60,000 bases of DNA from Strigamia acuminata. Its lineage: Eukaryota > Arthropoda > Chilopoda > Geophilomorpha > Linotaeniidae. Made by a program: the position numbers and the translations under genes. Shown piece by piece: positions 50,401-60,000 of this stretch; position 1 is the first letter of the stretch, and each line of letters begins with the position of its first letter. The stretch spans positions 1,366,001 to 1,426,000 of the forward strand of contig OX442316.1 in assembly GCA_949358305.1 (NCBI GenBank). Reading direction: 5' to 3'. Under the pieces are notes generated by a model. It ran no database searches. It saw nothing but the letters and a program-made list of their open reading frames with translations, and was not told the origin of the DNA.

Positions 50401-53400
50401 AAAACAGACTTTAAACACAATCAAACTTCATTTTCCAACTGGCTGCCTCTGGTTATTGCGTTAACAAATGTTTCAGTTCGAGCTACCAGTATTGCTTATC
50501 CTAAAGTGCATCATAGGGGTAACTAGAGTGTTAATAATTGGTATATTAATTTTGGCATGGCATTTGCACACCGGTGATGGGAAAGCTATTTGCTTTGTAA
50601 TATTCAGTTAATGTTTTTATGGAGAGTGAGCATCGTTATAAATTAACTGAAATTGTTTTACAGTCTAGTTAATTATTTATAGCAATTAAAATGTAATTTC
50701 TCCACCACAAATGTACAAATTTTATTTTTAATCTGCACAAATGCAACTTTAAGGTGAATATCTGATACTGTTTTCTGTTATGCAACAACTCAGACAGGAA
50801 CAGCTTAAAGAGGCCATTTTTTGTGTTGGAAAAATATTAAGATAAAAAGGAAATCAATAATAAAGTCGACCTTGAATTTTGATGTTACCGGTGTTTAATA
50901 GGTAATGAGCACACGCTCATTACCTATTCCACTTTAGGTCATACCGAGAGATATATTTTTTTCGTACAACATTTGAACTTGGTTTTAACCATGACACGCT
51001 GATGTCATCGTTTTGTGGCAAATAAATCGAGGCAAAATGGCTGAATAAGGAAATGCTTTGATTTCTTAGTCCTCGTCATTAATTTTTTTTTATGTTTGAC
51101 TTTGTGTGTTTCAGAAGTGTTTTATCCTCACCTTCATCTGAGCCATCATCACAGTCTTCATGGCCATCTTGGAAGAAGACCAAGGGAATACATTGAGCAT
51201 TTGAGCGACATTGAAATTCGTCTGGTAAACATGGATCTGAAAAAGAAAAATGTTTTTAAATGTCATTCTCAATGGCTTTTACAATTTGTTGCAATTTCCA
51301 CAGGGGGTGTATCCAGTACCGTCTACAGGGGTTAGAACCAGGGCGCCAGGCGGAGCAACCAAACATTTTTTACTGCCCAAACATTTTTTAGCGCCCCTTA
51401 AATCAAAAAAGACCTTATTTCGGGGGGAGGGGAAATAGTTGTCTGTAGTCTGTAGTCAGCCCTAGTATGTCCTAACCTAACCAGGTGTTTTGGGTGTGCA
51501 AAAAACATAGGCATTGCACGATTGGGGGCACACAAGCCGGATATTAAAAATTCTTGGGTACCATGACAACTTTTAATAGGTTGTGGAGGATAAATGAATA
51601 ATGACTGGTAAAACGGTAGCCCGCCTTAAGCAGCATACCGCTATAAGTGAAATTGACAACTTTTGGAAATTTCTCATACGAATGCCGCTAAAATGCAGAT
51701 ACAAATGCCAGTAAAAATGAAGTTTACCGGCAGTCTGGTCAAACCCGCGCTTTATTGGCATGCCGCTTAAAGCCAGTTAATATGGTAGAATGAATTAAAT
51801 TTGTAAATTCATTCTCAACAATGCAGAATCTCAGGAATAAACATCAACGTAAACTGAAGGTGTGTTCGACGTTTCGATTTATGCCGTTTGTAGAAACATT
51901 TACTCGCATTTTGGAAGGTGGATGGTTTGCCCGAAAGTGTTTTTTGACATTTGAAAGTCTGATCCGTCGATGTAACTTTTGAGGCGGCCATTGTGAATGT
52001 GGTTGTAAAAACCATAACCCGGCATAAACCGAATCATAAACCACTCCCAGTCGTGGTTTTAGTTTTGCGGTTTTTGGTGACGGTTTTTGGCTGTTTTTGA
52101 TGTCATTCCATTTATGGAAATGGTAAAAACCGTAAAAACCGAACCTTTGAACGCGCTTATTGTTTTCCATCCTAATTTAGTTGGGAAAACAATGATTTTG
52201 TAACGTTCTATTGGATGGTTTTAATCAGTTTTGCCTTCTTGCCAAAGAAAGTTTTGTTTGAAAAAATTATTTATTTAGAACATAGTGGATTATTTGTAAT
52301 TATATGAGCACAACATCCAATTTGCATATTATTAACACACATAGTTGTGAAAATCAATTAGAACATTCTTATTTATTCATCCTAATTAAAGATTAGTGGA
52401 TTTCAGATCATTGGATCTGCCTCAATTATACAAAAAGCTGTCTGGACTTCCTTCAAATATTCTCATACCAAAATTCTTCAATTTTTTGCCCTCTTGCATA
52501 ACATTAAAATCAGGGCAATTCACTTATAAATTACACGTAATTGCACAAAAAGCAAGAAAAATCATTTTTATATTTCTTATTCAACACAAACAAATTAAAG
52601 TTACAAATTTTTGATCGATATTTTTTAACCGCATCTTTTTTTCAGTTTTTCAAAAATTGTCAAGTTCACTGACCCTAGGTTCAAGACACTTGATTTTTTT
52701 TTGAAAAAAATGAAAATTTGTTCAGCTTGTATAGGCATTGATTTTTTTTATTTGTTTGTCAATAGGTTTGGAACAAACTTCAGTTGTCTTTTGGCCTTAT
52801 TTGTAATTCAAGTGAACATTTCTTGAGTGCAGATCTGGAATCTAACTAGGACAAGAATGCACCTTTTTTTTAAAAAAAAATATTTTTTTTTGAAATAACT
52901 GACTTGGAAGTTCCAGTTGACTGGTTCCTGACCCCATTTAGCATTTGTCCAGAGAAAATGTCACACTTAATTAAATGTGATATATCATTCAGAAATGGTA
53001 TTACTATTTTCTTCATTTCTTACCTTTTCAATAATAACCACGCAATTCAAACCTATTTATTCAATGGTGTAAATCACAGCAGTTAATTACTAGCATATGA
53101 ACAATGAATTTGTCACTTTCCAACAATTTCATGCCAAGAAAATTAAAAAGAGAGACAAATAAGTAGTCAGCCTTCAACAAACTAATTGTGTTTTTTTAAC
53201 AGTGATACTTAAGTGGAACTAAAAACAGTTATTTACTGGTATTTTTTATTGTTTACTTAACTCCTTGGTTTTTTTTCTTCACTTTTTGTACATTCAAGTA
53301 TTTTAAGGTCTTTCACAGTAGTGGAAAACAATTGCAACAGTGGGAATTGTAATATATATTGATTGAGATTGAGATAGATAAATTGTTTTATCAATTGATT

Positions 53401-56400
53401 TTAAACGGCATATTCCATTGCCCATTAGCTGCACCTCCAAAATCTATTATGTTCACAGAAGGAACAGTTATGCAAGAACAAGATGTATTAAGACTAAGAA
53501 AATTGACTTAATTTTTCTTCTAACTACTGGCTATACCACCTAGCTTTGCCGGAAGTTTTTATTATTGCATTTTTTTCATTTCAACGAAAAACCATTTAAA
53601 AGATGACGCTTGCAAGAGAGTTATGATTATTCGTAACTACAAGACTATCGATATAAGAAAATTGAATTAATTTTTATTTACGGTACTATTTTTTTTACAT
53701 CTTAGTTGGTTGGTTGTACTAGTAAGTATTTTAATTATTATGTTTATATAGTTTTTTTTACATCTCTCTCTATGTAGGTCTGACACGAATGGAATTAGGA
53801 AATCAACTTGTTTGTTTACTACGGTACTGGAATTTTGTTGATTTGCTAGGCAGATACCTAGAAACTATACAATGATTGATATTTACAACACATTTTGGTT
53901 ATATTTTGTGCGTAATTCCCAAGTGTTTTTTTTCTAACTCCAGGGGGCCACAAAATGTTTGCTACTACTAGTGTAAGCACTGGGAAGTTCAAAGGGCTAA
54001 ATACTATACGCACCCAAACCCAAACACGTGTAAAGAAGCCATTTTGAAACGTGTGAAACAATGACCCCGGATGGGCTGTGCTTGGAAGTTAGAATTTTAG
54101 GTTGGGGCTAGGCGAGGGGCCACGAGTGTTGAGCTCAACTTTAAGTTGGAATGGAATAAATGTTCTATAATTGAGTTTAATGTTTTGGCCTAAATGGAGT
54201 TTTACCATGTAATTGTGTGCATCAATTCTTTTGGAAATCAATTTCACACTTAATTTAGATTGGTGGTTGTAAACTAATAAGAATAAAGAAAGAAAGAAAG
54301 AAAGAAAGAATGCAATGATACTACCAAGAGTTGTATAAATCACATCAAACAAGCGCACATAAAACTCGACGTTTTTTTTGTTAAATGGCAAAGTAGGTGC
54401 CCCACTTAGAAATCAAACCACATCTTGCCCCGTTAAAAAGCAGTTTTCAAGTTGACGGTTAGTTTCATAAAACAGTTTTGCAGTAGTTTGGGGCTATGTT
54501 CCTCTGTTTTCTATATAATTTAGGCTTGGCCAATGTCAAACTTAAATGTCAACAACAACCATGTACTTGGTAATAGGAAACATCATCACCACAGCCATAT
54601 TAGTGCTTAACGCTGCCGTTTGAATGACCAACACTTTTTTCTCTTTCAAGGAAAACCACTAATGTTGAATAACTTAAACTTTAAGAATCAGCAGTTTCCA
54701 TCAAGAAAACACACATTTCCTTTTTGGATAATAATTTAATGCGACACTATTGTGACATTAAAGGTATTGGCAGGGCTGGACTTTTGGGAACAAATTTAGT
54801 ACCGGGAAATCTGGATAGGCCGGGCCAAGCGAAATGAAAAAGAAATTGACAATTTTATTTATTTATTTATTTATTTATTTATTCAATACGCAGACAACAT
54901 ATTTTTTGAAAACGATTTCCTTTTTATCCATTTTTGATTTTTCTTTTCAATTTTAATTTTTGTAATACTTTTCTTGGTAAAAAGCTTAATTTTGCAACAC
55001 CTAATATTATTTTGTTACTACAATTTGCATCACAGTATTATTATCATTATTCCTTCCTGGATAAAGTGGTGGAAATATTTGAAGAAATTGCTGACTTGTA
55101 ATTCAGGCATAACCAGTTTTTTTCTTGTTTGTGTTTCTGCATTTATTCAAGGATTTGTATAGCTGTGCAGATTACAAGCGCTCGTGGTTATTTGGCACTT
55201 GATGCTAATTACTTTTTCCTTGTGCTTGTTACTACTAATGCACAATAATCTTACTTCTTATGTCAATAAAGGAGACTTATCGACAATTTTTATTCATTTC
55301 TACGCTACATTGAATGCTCAGTTTGGAAGCATTATACATTCCTGCTGCGTATATTAAAACTGACAGTTTTTCGTTGACCAAAAATGAAACAATCTTGTCT
55401 GGTGACTATACCTTATACCGCCACCGCCAGCCAGGGACATCGGGAGAGAAAATACTGGCCCCGTCAAGGGCGGACCGGCTAAAAATTCACCATTTTATCT
55501 CGTTCACTCATATAAAATTGAGCAGAGGCAAGCATAAACACAGTTACTCCATGTTTTATTTTGTACCAGAAGAGCCATACAACAATATAAACATTTCATT
55601 ATCTAACTTCAACATATCGGCCTGCTCGTTAGCACAAATCTCTATTAATGCTACAGGAAATGTATTAACCAACAAAAGAAGACAAAACAATTGAAGTAGG
55701 CTTTAACGTTAAGAATAGAATAGCTGATAGGTAGCAAAAGGAACGGTAAAATGCTACAAGTAAGAGTTCCTTTCCTAGGATATTTAGAAAATAAAATTAC
55801 GTATTTAGAAAAATGAATGAAAAGTTTGATATTGTTTGCTTGCATTGTGTGGAATATTTATTTCCTGTAGTGAATTACTAGTATCACGCATAACATGAAA
55901 ATTGTGCATTTGTGTGGCATATGCGTAGCATATTTCACGCATGACCTTGTGACCAAATGAATTTGCCCAAGTATGAGATGCATTAGCCACGAGGAAAAGT
56001 TTGTGAAATCATTGTTCTTTTCTTTCTTTCTTTTCTTTTCTTTTCTGTAAGATCCGTAAAGACAAGGATCGGGAAGTAGGAAAGGGAAATGGAGCATCGT
56101 AGCGTTACCCATATGCGCTGCAAAACAATGACATTCAGTTTCCATCAGGCTAAACTTGACCTTAACATCATTATTAAGTATTATCAAATATTAATACCGG
56201 TACGTGCAAATAAATATACATGTGGGAACAAAAAATCCACATTGATTTTCATAAAAACGATTTATATTTATTCTAATGGTCGCCCGGCGAACTCAAATAA
56301 AGCTGACATTGCAGTATAGTTTGACAAAGAAAAGACATTTCGTGAAACATGACGAAGGAAAGAAATTGCAAGAATATTCTTAGTCTTACTAGCGAGAATG

Positions 56401-57477
56401 GTTTCATCAAATTATTCTTTTTATTTCCTTTCTTCTTGCTAGTGAGAGTGAGCCTTAAAGCTTGCATCTACACTATGTTGCAAGATCTAAAGGTCTGTCT
56501 TTTTCTTCGATTTCAATAAATAAGCCTAAGGTACGGGAGGATTAAACATGTGTTAATATGCAAGTCACTTGCAGAGCAGGTTGTGAAGACAACTCCCTCG
56601 CTTGAGTCGGCGGGGTTTTAGGTGTGGTCTGCAGTTTGAAACGCCTACATCACTTCCTTTTTAGGATTCTTCTATCCAGGGAATGCCCAAATTGAAAGGA
56701 AAAAAATACTTTTCTTTTCTTTGGAATTTTTTTGTTTGTTATTAGTTAAAGAATGGTGTAGGGACAAGAATTCTATTTGTGGTATTGTTAAGTGATTCTA
56801 AACAAGTTGAATGAACTGGAAATGAAGTTAAGTTCAACCTTTGTCAACAAATAGTTTGAGATAGCTTTTGTTGTTGGCTTCTGTCCATGTTTACATTAAC
56901 TCATATGTAAAAGAGACATAAGGAAGCAAATATTTCAAGATAAACCAACATTTCCTATGTTGATTCCGGTTTGAATTAAAATTTGGTTGATTTTCATCAA
57001 AATTTTGTTGATTTGCAGTTGATTGCTAGATTTACATTTCATTTACTGATTCACTATTTCACTCATCACAAAACGTTCGCGAGTAATTGGGACAGCCGCT
57101 TACAAACGCCCCGGCTACAAATCAAGTCGGAGAAAATATAAAATCTTCACCCCTAGTGCCTTTTAACGCCGCCAGGTTATGACGCAGCACTTATAAATCT
57201 CGCTTGAACCCGCAAAACGTGATTTATTAATTGACGTCATCACCTGACCCCGACTACAGTTGAGTCGGGCATTTTTGTTTGGATTCGCGGGACACGACCT
57301 CGACAATCCTTTTTCAACCCGAACAAACACAAACGAACTTTTTTACTTTACCTTCGTCCGAATTGTCGGGGCAGTCGGCTTTTCCGTCTCTCACCGCGGA
57401 CAACGGAATACAAATCGAAGCGTTGTTGCGGCAAACAAAATGGCGGCTCACGTCGCATGGCGAACTCTTTCCATAAA
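26482..57477 (-). CDS. Giant LDLa/mucin-like/EGF-SEA transmembrane protein, at least 19 exons (5' end missing)
   Basis: Exons in transcript order: 57352-57477, 51132-51236, 50282-50386, 49843-49926, 37943-49297, 37497-37562, 31813-37440, 31619-31746, 31273-31531, 31066-31206, 30877-30999, 30504-30805, 30314-30433, 30139-30243, 29811-30081, 29442-29736, 29267-29381, 26688-26768, 26482-26622. All junctions are GT-AG and in phase, giving 6515 residues without the first exon(s). Order of domains: LDLa modules, furin site, two huge Ser/Thr-rich repeat regions, EGF, SEA, calcium-binding EGF, EGF, one transmembrane helix, and about 390 cytoplasmic residues ending YNYESKKTSTYNHT. The EGF-SEA-EGF-membrane order recalls transmembrane mucins, suggesting an apical or cuticle-facing surface protein. 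The aromatic/Thr repeats resemble what I recall as Pfam DUF4758; that name is from memory. No signal peptide exon was found. Confidence 0.88.
27313..28038. mobile_element. Inserted MITE with CAGGGTG ends and inner palindromes
   Basis: The left end CAGGGTGAGCCAGAGAAG pairs with the right end CTTTCTGGGTCACCCTG, and the arms stay similar for about 100 bases (TTTTCATTTGAAA is shared). TA follows the right end; the left flank is AA. Inside, further inverted pairs occur: 27441-27611 (GGTGGCATAAAAA arms), 27633-27958 (CTGTACAGAGTTTG arms) and 27748-27890 (GTCGCCATTGGAAAC arms). It looks like a chain of palindromic elements, all without coding capacity. Confidence 0.82.
28094..28249. mobile_element. 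156-bp hAT-like MITE with 8-bp target duplication
   Basis: The ends are CAGGGGTGGATACAG and CTAGATCCGCCCTTG, imperfect inverted repeats of the CAGGGGCGGATCCAG type known from hAT elements. Both sides carry the exact 8-bp direct repeat AATTCGCG (28086-28093 and 28250-28257), the size typical of hAT insertion. Confidence 0.9.
28527..29218. mobile_element. 692-bp MITE with CAGTG ends and TA target sites
   Basis: The left end CAGTGTAAGCTGCGTAGCC is mirrored at the right by GGCCATGCAGCTTACACTG, flanked by TA on both sides (28525-28526 and 29219-29220). CAGTG ends plus TA duplication are typical of Tc1/mariner relatives. The inner arms continue with several CCGGAC/GTCCGG motifs. There is no transposase frame. 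It ends only 48 bases from the donor of exon 29267-29381. Confidence 0.88.
29267..30433 (-). other. Cytoplasmic-tail exons of the giant gene (part)
   Basis: Exons 30314-30433, 30139-30243, 29811-30081, 29442-29736 and 29267-29381, with two more beyond the transposon-rich intron. They encode a Ser/Ala/Lys-rich, apparently disordered tail with short Tyr motifs (SYED, ADYMG, GSYYSS). The donor of exon 29267-29381 was chosen at GAG|GTATGC because the frame then continues into exon 26688-26768. No catalytic domain is visible, so adaptor binding or cytoskeletal anchoring is the likeliest role. Confidence 0.8.
30504..31746 (-). other. SEA, two EGF modules and transmembrane exons of the giant gene
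   Basis: Exons 31619-31746 and 31273-31531 encode a SEA-like domain (YLAKVVLVSM at its start, VDEILKSS, then the strand LLANIVVQV). Exon 31066-31206 is a calcium-binding EGF module (DFDECADGDFNDC, then GSYTCSC). Exon 30877-30999 is a second EGF module (CDFCSYHGVC, CKCDKWYLGKNC). Exon 30504-30805 begins with the membrane helix (LAIILPIIIGLLLIAILLWL) followed at once by a Cys-rich juxtamembrane cluster (CCCCRKGRCC), a likely palmitoylation site. The usual G-S-V-V-V autocleavage motif of SEA is not visible. Confidence 0.87.
31813..37440 (-). other. 5.63-kb repeat exon of the giant gene
   Basis: It encodes 1876 residues rich in Ser, Thr, Val and Ile. About eleven repeat units have the core TYTYYTT or TFTHYTT, then a DG/NG/EG turn, then SSREE or similar. 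A Gly/Ala-rich hydrophobic stretch near the middle (GVAPILGGLAAAFLSSGG) interrupts the repeats. The exon ends with an EGF-like module (CKPSCNVL, CREIG, YRCVCRTGFF) directly before the SEA exons. No intron is needed to keep the frame open. Confidence 0.88.
37943..49297 (-). other. 11.36-kb repeat exon of the giant gene
   Basis: It encodes 3785 residues without a stop. Roughly twenty units of the aromatic/Thr repeat occur, densest at about 44.5-47.5 kb, and a second family of four or five units of the type GTYIEGxYAQI lies at about 43.7-44.3 and 47.5 kb. Other segments: a basic Ser/Arg/Gly region (about 43.0-43.6 kb), a region rich in R/K/T (42.0-42.6), two short poly-Gln tracts (near 41.3 and 41.57), an acidic stretch (40.57-40.78), and three dibasic furin-type sites: RKKR 42612-42623, RVRR 41010-41021 and RTKR 40656-40667. 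Ser/Thr content implies dense O-glycosylation. Confidence 0.9.
49843..51236 (-). other. LDLa exons and furin-site exon of the giant gene
   Basis: Exon 51132-51236 encodes an LDL receptor class A module (CLPDEFQC, CIPL, DGHEDCDDGSDE). Exon 50282-50386 encodes a second one (EDEYTC, CIPQS, DGIFDCVEGSDE). Both are 105 bp and phase 1-1, so they can be shuffled. Exon 49843-49926 encodes an acidic linker and the furin-type site RKKR (49856-49867) just before the giant exon. Confidence 0.9.
50897..50928. repeat. Perfect 14-bp-arm hairpin in an intron
   Basis: AATAGGTAATGAGC and its exact reverse complement are separated by ACAC. It lies in the 745-bp intron between the two LDLa exons. It may be a small palindromic insertion. 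Confidence 0.85.
54287..54310. repeat. AAAG microsatellite
   Basis: Six AAAG-type units in an intron. Confidence 0.85.
54858..54886. repeat. ATTT microsatellite
   Basis: About seven ATTT units in an intron. Confidence 0.85.
57232..57239. promoter_or_regulatory. CRE-like site TGACGTCA
   Basis: A perfect palindromic CRE consensus about 110 bases downstream (in gene orientation) of the first visible LDLa exon. A second lies at 58104-58111, upstream of that exon. CREB/ATF binding is an inference from the motif only. Confidence 0.35.
57352..57477 (-). other. First visible LDLa exon of the giant gene
   Basis: A 126-bp exon, phase 1-1, encodes a complete LDLa module: CDVSRHFVC, CIPLSAVRDGKADC and the acidic DNSDE end. 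The acceptor follows a long pyrimidine tract (CTTTTTCTCGACAG) and the donor is GTAAAG. It is GC-richer than its surroundings. A signal-peptide exon must lie further upstream. Confidence 0.88.
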
Positions 57478-59909
57478 CTGTCGAGAAAAAGAAAGAAAAA
57501 AAATGATAAACGAGAATTTATTAACTCGAAATATAAAATAATTAAAAATTCACATCATGAGATGATGTTACACGAATTTCTATTCCACAACGTGTCATTA
57601 TCTATTCCAAGATCCTTGATGAAGGCCATCTAGTTTTTTTTTTTTAATTTTTGTATTTTTTTAATTTTAAATTTTAATTTATAAATAACTTGTGCGTGTT
57701 TCCGTGCGCATTAAAATCTCCTAAACAAGCGAATCGCATGTATTTCGTTTCAAACCACCTTCCTTATTTGCTTTACCGCGCTGCGCCTTCTCGTGGTAGG
57801 GTCACGAGTCAATGAACTCGAGACTCGCCTCAGCCAGCTAGAGACTCTGGTTCGAGGCGGCGCTTTAGCATATGTCGGCCAGATTTAAATTGTCAGGTCA
57901 AATTTCTCGCACATCCGTACAGCAATTCGCTTAATGATTGTGGAGCACACGGGAGATAACAGGCCTTTATTTTCGGTGTCTAGAGGCTATGTGAAAGTAA
58001 TATAATGACCGTTTTAACGAACAAAAGAATTACACGTTAATTGCTATTACGGAACTTTCGTTTTGATTTCTACCTTAATCTGTCACTAGTGCGTGCTGGA
58101 GAATGACGTCACGAAAAATGACGCGCGCGTTGAGGGAATGATAATTTTGGGTGAATGACCCGAACGAGTGAAAAACTGAAACCATATTTAGATGTGCGAG
58201 AGATTTCGGTTTGCTGGACGACTTAATGTGATTTAATGTTTGTTTGTGTGAAATTTGAGAAGAAAATCGTTTTAAATGTCTGAAATGAAATGTTTTTAAG
58301 ATGATAACTCACGGTTGACCGGTCAGGTCGTAAAAATCAATTTAACCGGTCTGACGTTGTATCTATTATTTTATTTGTGTAATTTTTTTTTTTTTTTTAG
58401 ATAAAACAATAAGGAAGCTAGAAAAATTGAAAGTGAATTAAATTAAATGGCTGGATTAGTTTGGTGTAACTAACTCCTGTATTATTAGATCGGGTAGAAT
58501 TTTTAGACAGAAAAATGTTTTTGGATTTCAACATAGACGATTATTTAAATTTTTTTTTGAAATGGGGTTAATAAATTCACACTTCAATTACACGTCTTCA
58601 TTTCGCCCCCAATGACTATAAAAAATAAAATATATAAACACGGGACGTAAATTATGAATAAAAAGGAGAAATGATGTCAGGGTGAAAGAACCATCATCCA
58701 TCGCGCACTTCCTACAGACCGACACCTGTAATATTTTTCAATTTTTCATATCATATTTGAATTATTTTTTATTGATTTAATTACGAATTTAATTTATAAC
58801 GATTGGAAATTTGATTTGAATGAAATTCAGGAATTAATGTATTATTTATCGCAGAAATCAAAATCAGAATCAAAATCAAGATCAGTCTGCCGGCAGCGCG
58901 ATGCGCATTGAATATTTGGACAATTTCGGGATCACCGAGGTCAAACTCTAAGTAGGCCGACAACCTCGTGAGCATATTTTTTTAATAACGTTTTTTCGAG
59001 GATGGAGGGTGTTCAACATTTTTAATTTTTAACATTAAAGTATTATTCGAGGCTAACTATCGTAAATAATGAATAAAATATTAAAATTCGCACAAAACGT
59101 TTGAAAATTTAAACAGGCGCCATCTTGGACAACCCGGATGGCGGATTCGAAGGCGAAAAACCTAATTGAATTAAATCCGTCGACATCGGTGTCCTTACTT
59201 TTTATTCGAGCACACCTGCAGTGCTAAATATTTCATAATGATTCAACAAATTGGAAATCATTCAGGAACCGGATGTTGGATGTTGAAAAAATGTAAATGG
59301 AGTTACATTTCCTTGGGCAACGAGTAAGTTGAAATTAGTATTTTATAAGATAATATTAGGCCAAAATGCCAGACACTGCAATTTTGCAGCTATTCTGAAC
59401 GTTAACCTAACATGTTTTATGATTTTAAACGTTAATTCGACGTATTTTCGTAGTTTTTGTAAGGAAAATGCTTTTGGTTTGACACGGGTGTCGTCCTGTG
59501 CAAAGTTGCAACTTGACTTTGAATAAAAATTCCACGTGTTTTATGTTCTTTGAAAAAAACAAATCACCATATTTTGTGTTTCAACGTATTTTGTGTCTAT
59601 TTAACTTTTATTCGACGTATTTTATGTTTATGTACAAAATATGCTCAGTTTTTGTTTAAAAAAAACACAAAAAACTAATAATAAAACGGTAAATAAACAC
59701 AAAATACGTCGAAAAACGGTAAATAAACACAAAATACGTCGAAAAACGGTAAATAAACACAAAATACGTCGAAAAACGTTAAATAATCACAAAAAAAGAT
59801 AAATAAAGTCAAAAATTGAACACATTTTGTATATTTAGGGGGTAAATTCGATTGTTAACCGTGGGTGCCGTCCTGTACATAGTGCGCCGTGTAATACTAG
59901 AGAACGAGC
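57478..59909. other. Presumed 5' region of the giant gene and intergenic DNA
   Basis: No signal-peptide exon could be identified. A minus-strand donor-like GTGAGT after 58313 could end a 5' UTR exon. On the + strand, an ATG at 59138 opens a 29-codon frame, and a strong donor (GTAAGT) follows 59321, hinting at the start of a + strand gene. A second CRE-like TGACGTCA is at 58104-58111. Confidence 0.4.
59580..59800. repeat. 30-bp tandem repeat with an inverted partner
   Basis: About 3.5 units containing GGTAAATAAACACAAAATAC followed by GTCGAAAAAC repeat with a 30-bp period at 59686-59800. The reverse complement of the same unit appears in diverged form upstream (CAACGTATTTTGTG near 59583 and CGACGTATTTTATG near 59614; another near 59438). 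The two groups face each other and could fold into a large stem. Confidence 0.85.
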
Positions 59910-60000
59910 ATGGATTTCATGGATAACGGGTTGCGCGTTGGGTGTGGTGTGTTTGGAGGACCTGTCAATGGTCAAGTCTTAAATGGTGATTATGATTTTG
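59910..60000 (+). CDS. Possible start of a gene running off the window
   Basis: From ATG at 59910 the frame is open to the window end (30 codons) and reads like protein (MDFMDNGLRVGCGVFGGPVN). An upstream donor at 59321 and an AG near 59880 would allow a 5' UTR intron. Too little is visible to name it. Confidence 0.3.
   Translation, partial: MDFMDNGLRVGCGVFGGPVNGQVLNGDYDF

Larger units (their letters stand above)
51237..57351. other. 6.1-kb intron of the giant gene, no further exon found
   Basis: AT-rich DNA. I looked for more LDLa exons on the minus strand and saw none. A possible decayed inverted-repeat element lies at about 51858-52165 (ends GTGTTCGACGTTTCG and the reverse of CGAACCTTTGAACGC, weak match). 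Simple repeats: AAAG at 54287-54310, ATTT at 54858-54886, and a TTTTC-rich tract at 56019-56046. Confidence 0.6.

Noticed and set aside
51858-52165. Possible decayed inverted-repeat element
   Set aside because: The end arms match only weakly (GTGTTCGACGTTTCG against GCGTTCAAAGGTTCG) and no target duplication is visible.
54775-55490. CAGGGCTGGAC and CAAGGGCGGACC as ends of a hAT-like element
   Set aside because: The motifs are not in inverted orientation and no duplication was found.
58781-58975. Minus-strand frame with LILILILILIS as the signal peptide of the giant protein
   Set aside because: The hydrophobic run comes from a simple AATCAA repeat, is too far from the Met, and no donor follows it.

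Overview
This window looks like nuclear DNA from an intron-rich, AT-rich invertebrate, most probably an arthropod. The evidence is GT-AG introns (many of 50-70 bp, some of several kb), metazoan gene families, a repeat-rich transmembrane mucin-like protein of the kind I associate with arthropods, and many short inverted-repeat transposons. I see no prokaryotic operons, CRISPR arrays, rRNA genes or tRNA genes. The species cannot be named from the sequence. All multi-exon models were built by hand from splice sites, phase and family similarity.

Left part (1-12.3 kb). Positions 1-1720 hold unclear, possibly transcribed sequence with a spliced 38-codon ORF. A 15-exon RECQL4 helicase gene runs + from 2658 to 7887 with E2F-like sites just upstream. 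Its last exon and 3' flank are repeated in decayed form at 8349-8691. Between the two copies lies a decayed piece of the 3' end of a minus-strand gene that is intact at 11222-12085. An isopentenyl-diphosphate isomerase gene (IDI1, 9242-10750, +) sits between the decayed copies and that gene.

Middle part (13-26 kb). There is a small two-exon secreted cysteine-rich protein (14040-14472, -), a transposon with long terminal inverted repeats inside an older one (about 14.82-15.52 kb), a seven-exon gene for a 519-aa low-complexity protein (16550-18852, +), and a 1050-aa HEPN/TPR/Sel1/MYND protein (19122-22274, +). The 3' half of the last gene and its 3' UTR are repeated in tandem (20634-22559 and 22568-24493) with an 8-bp filler at the junction.

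Right part (26.5-57.5 kb). One huge minus-strand gene occupies the rest. At least 19 exons encode more than 6500 residues: LDL receptor class A modules, furin sites, two very large Ser/Thr-rich exons (11.36 and 5.63 kb) with about 30 copies of an aromatic/Thr repeat, then EGF, SEA, two EGF modules, a transmembrane helix and a cytoplasmic tail. Its last large intron (26769-29266) is a stack of nested transposons, two with clear target-site duplications. The signal-peptide exon was not found. The last kilobase carries a 30-bp satellite and a possible start of a + strand gene.

The genes do not form a pathway. RECQL4 acts in replication initiation and repair, IDI1 in the mevalonate pathway, the HEPN-MYND protein probably in protein or RNA interactions, and the giant protein at the cell surface or apical matrix.
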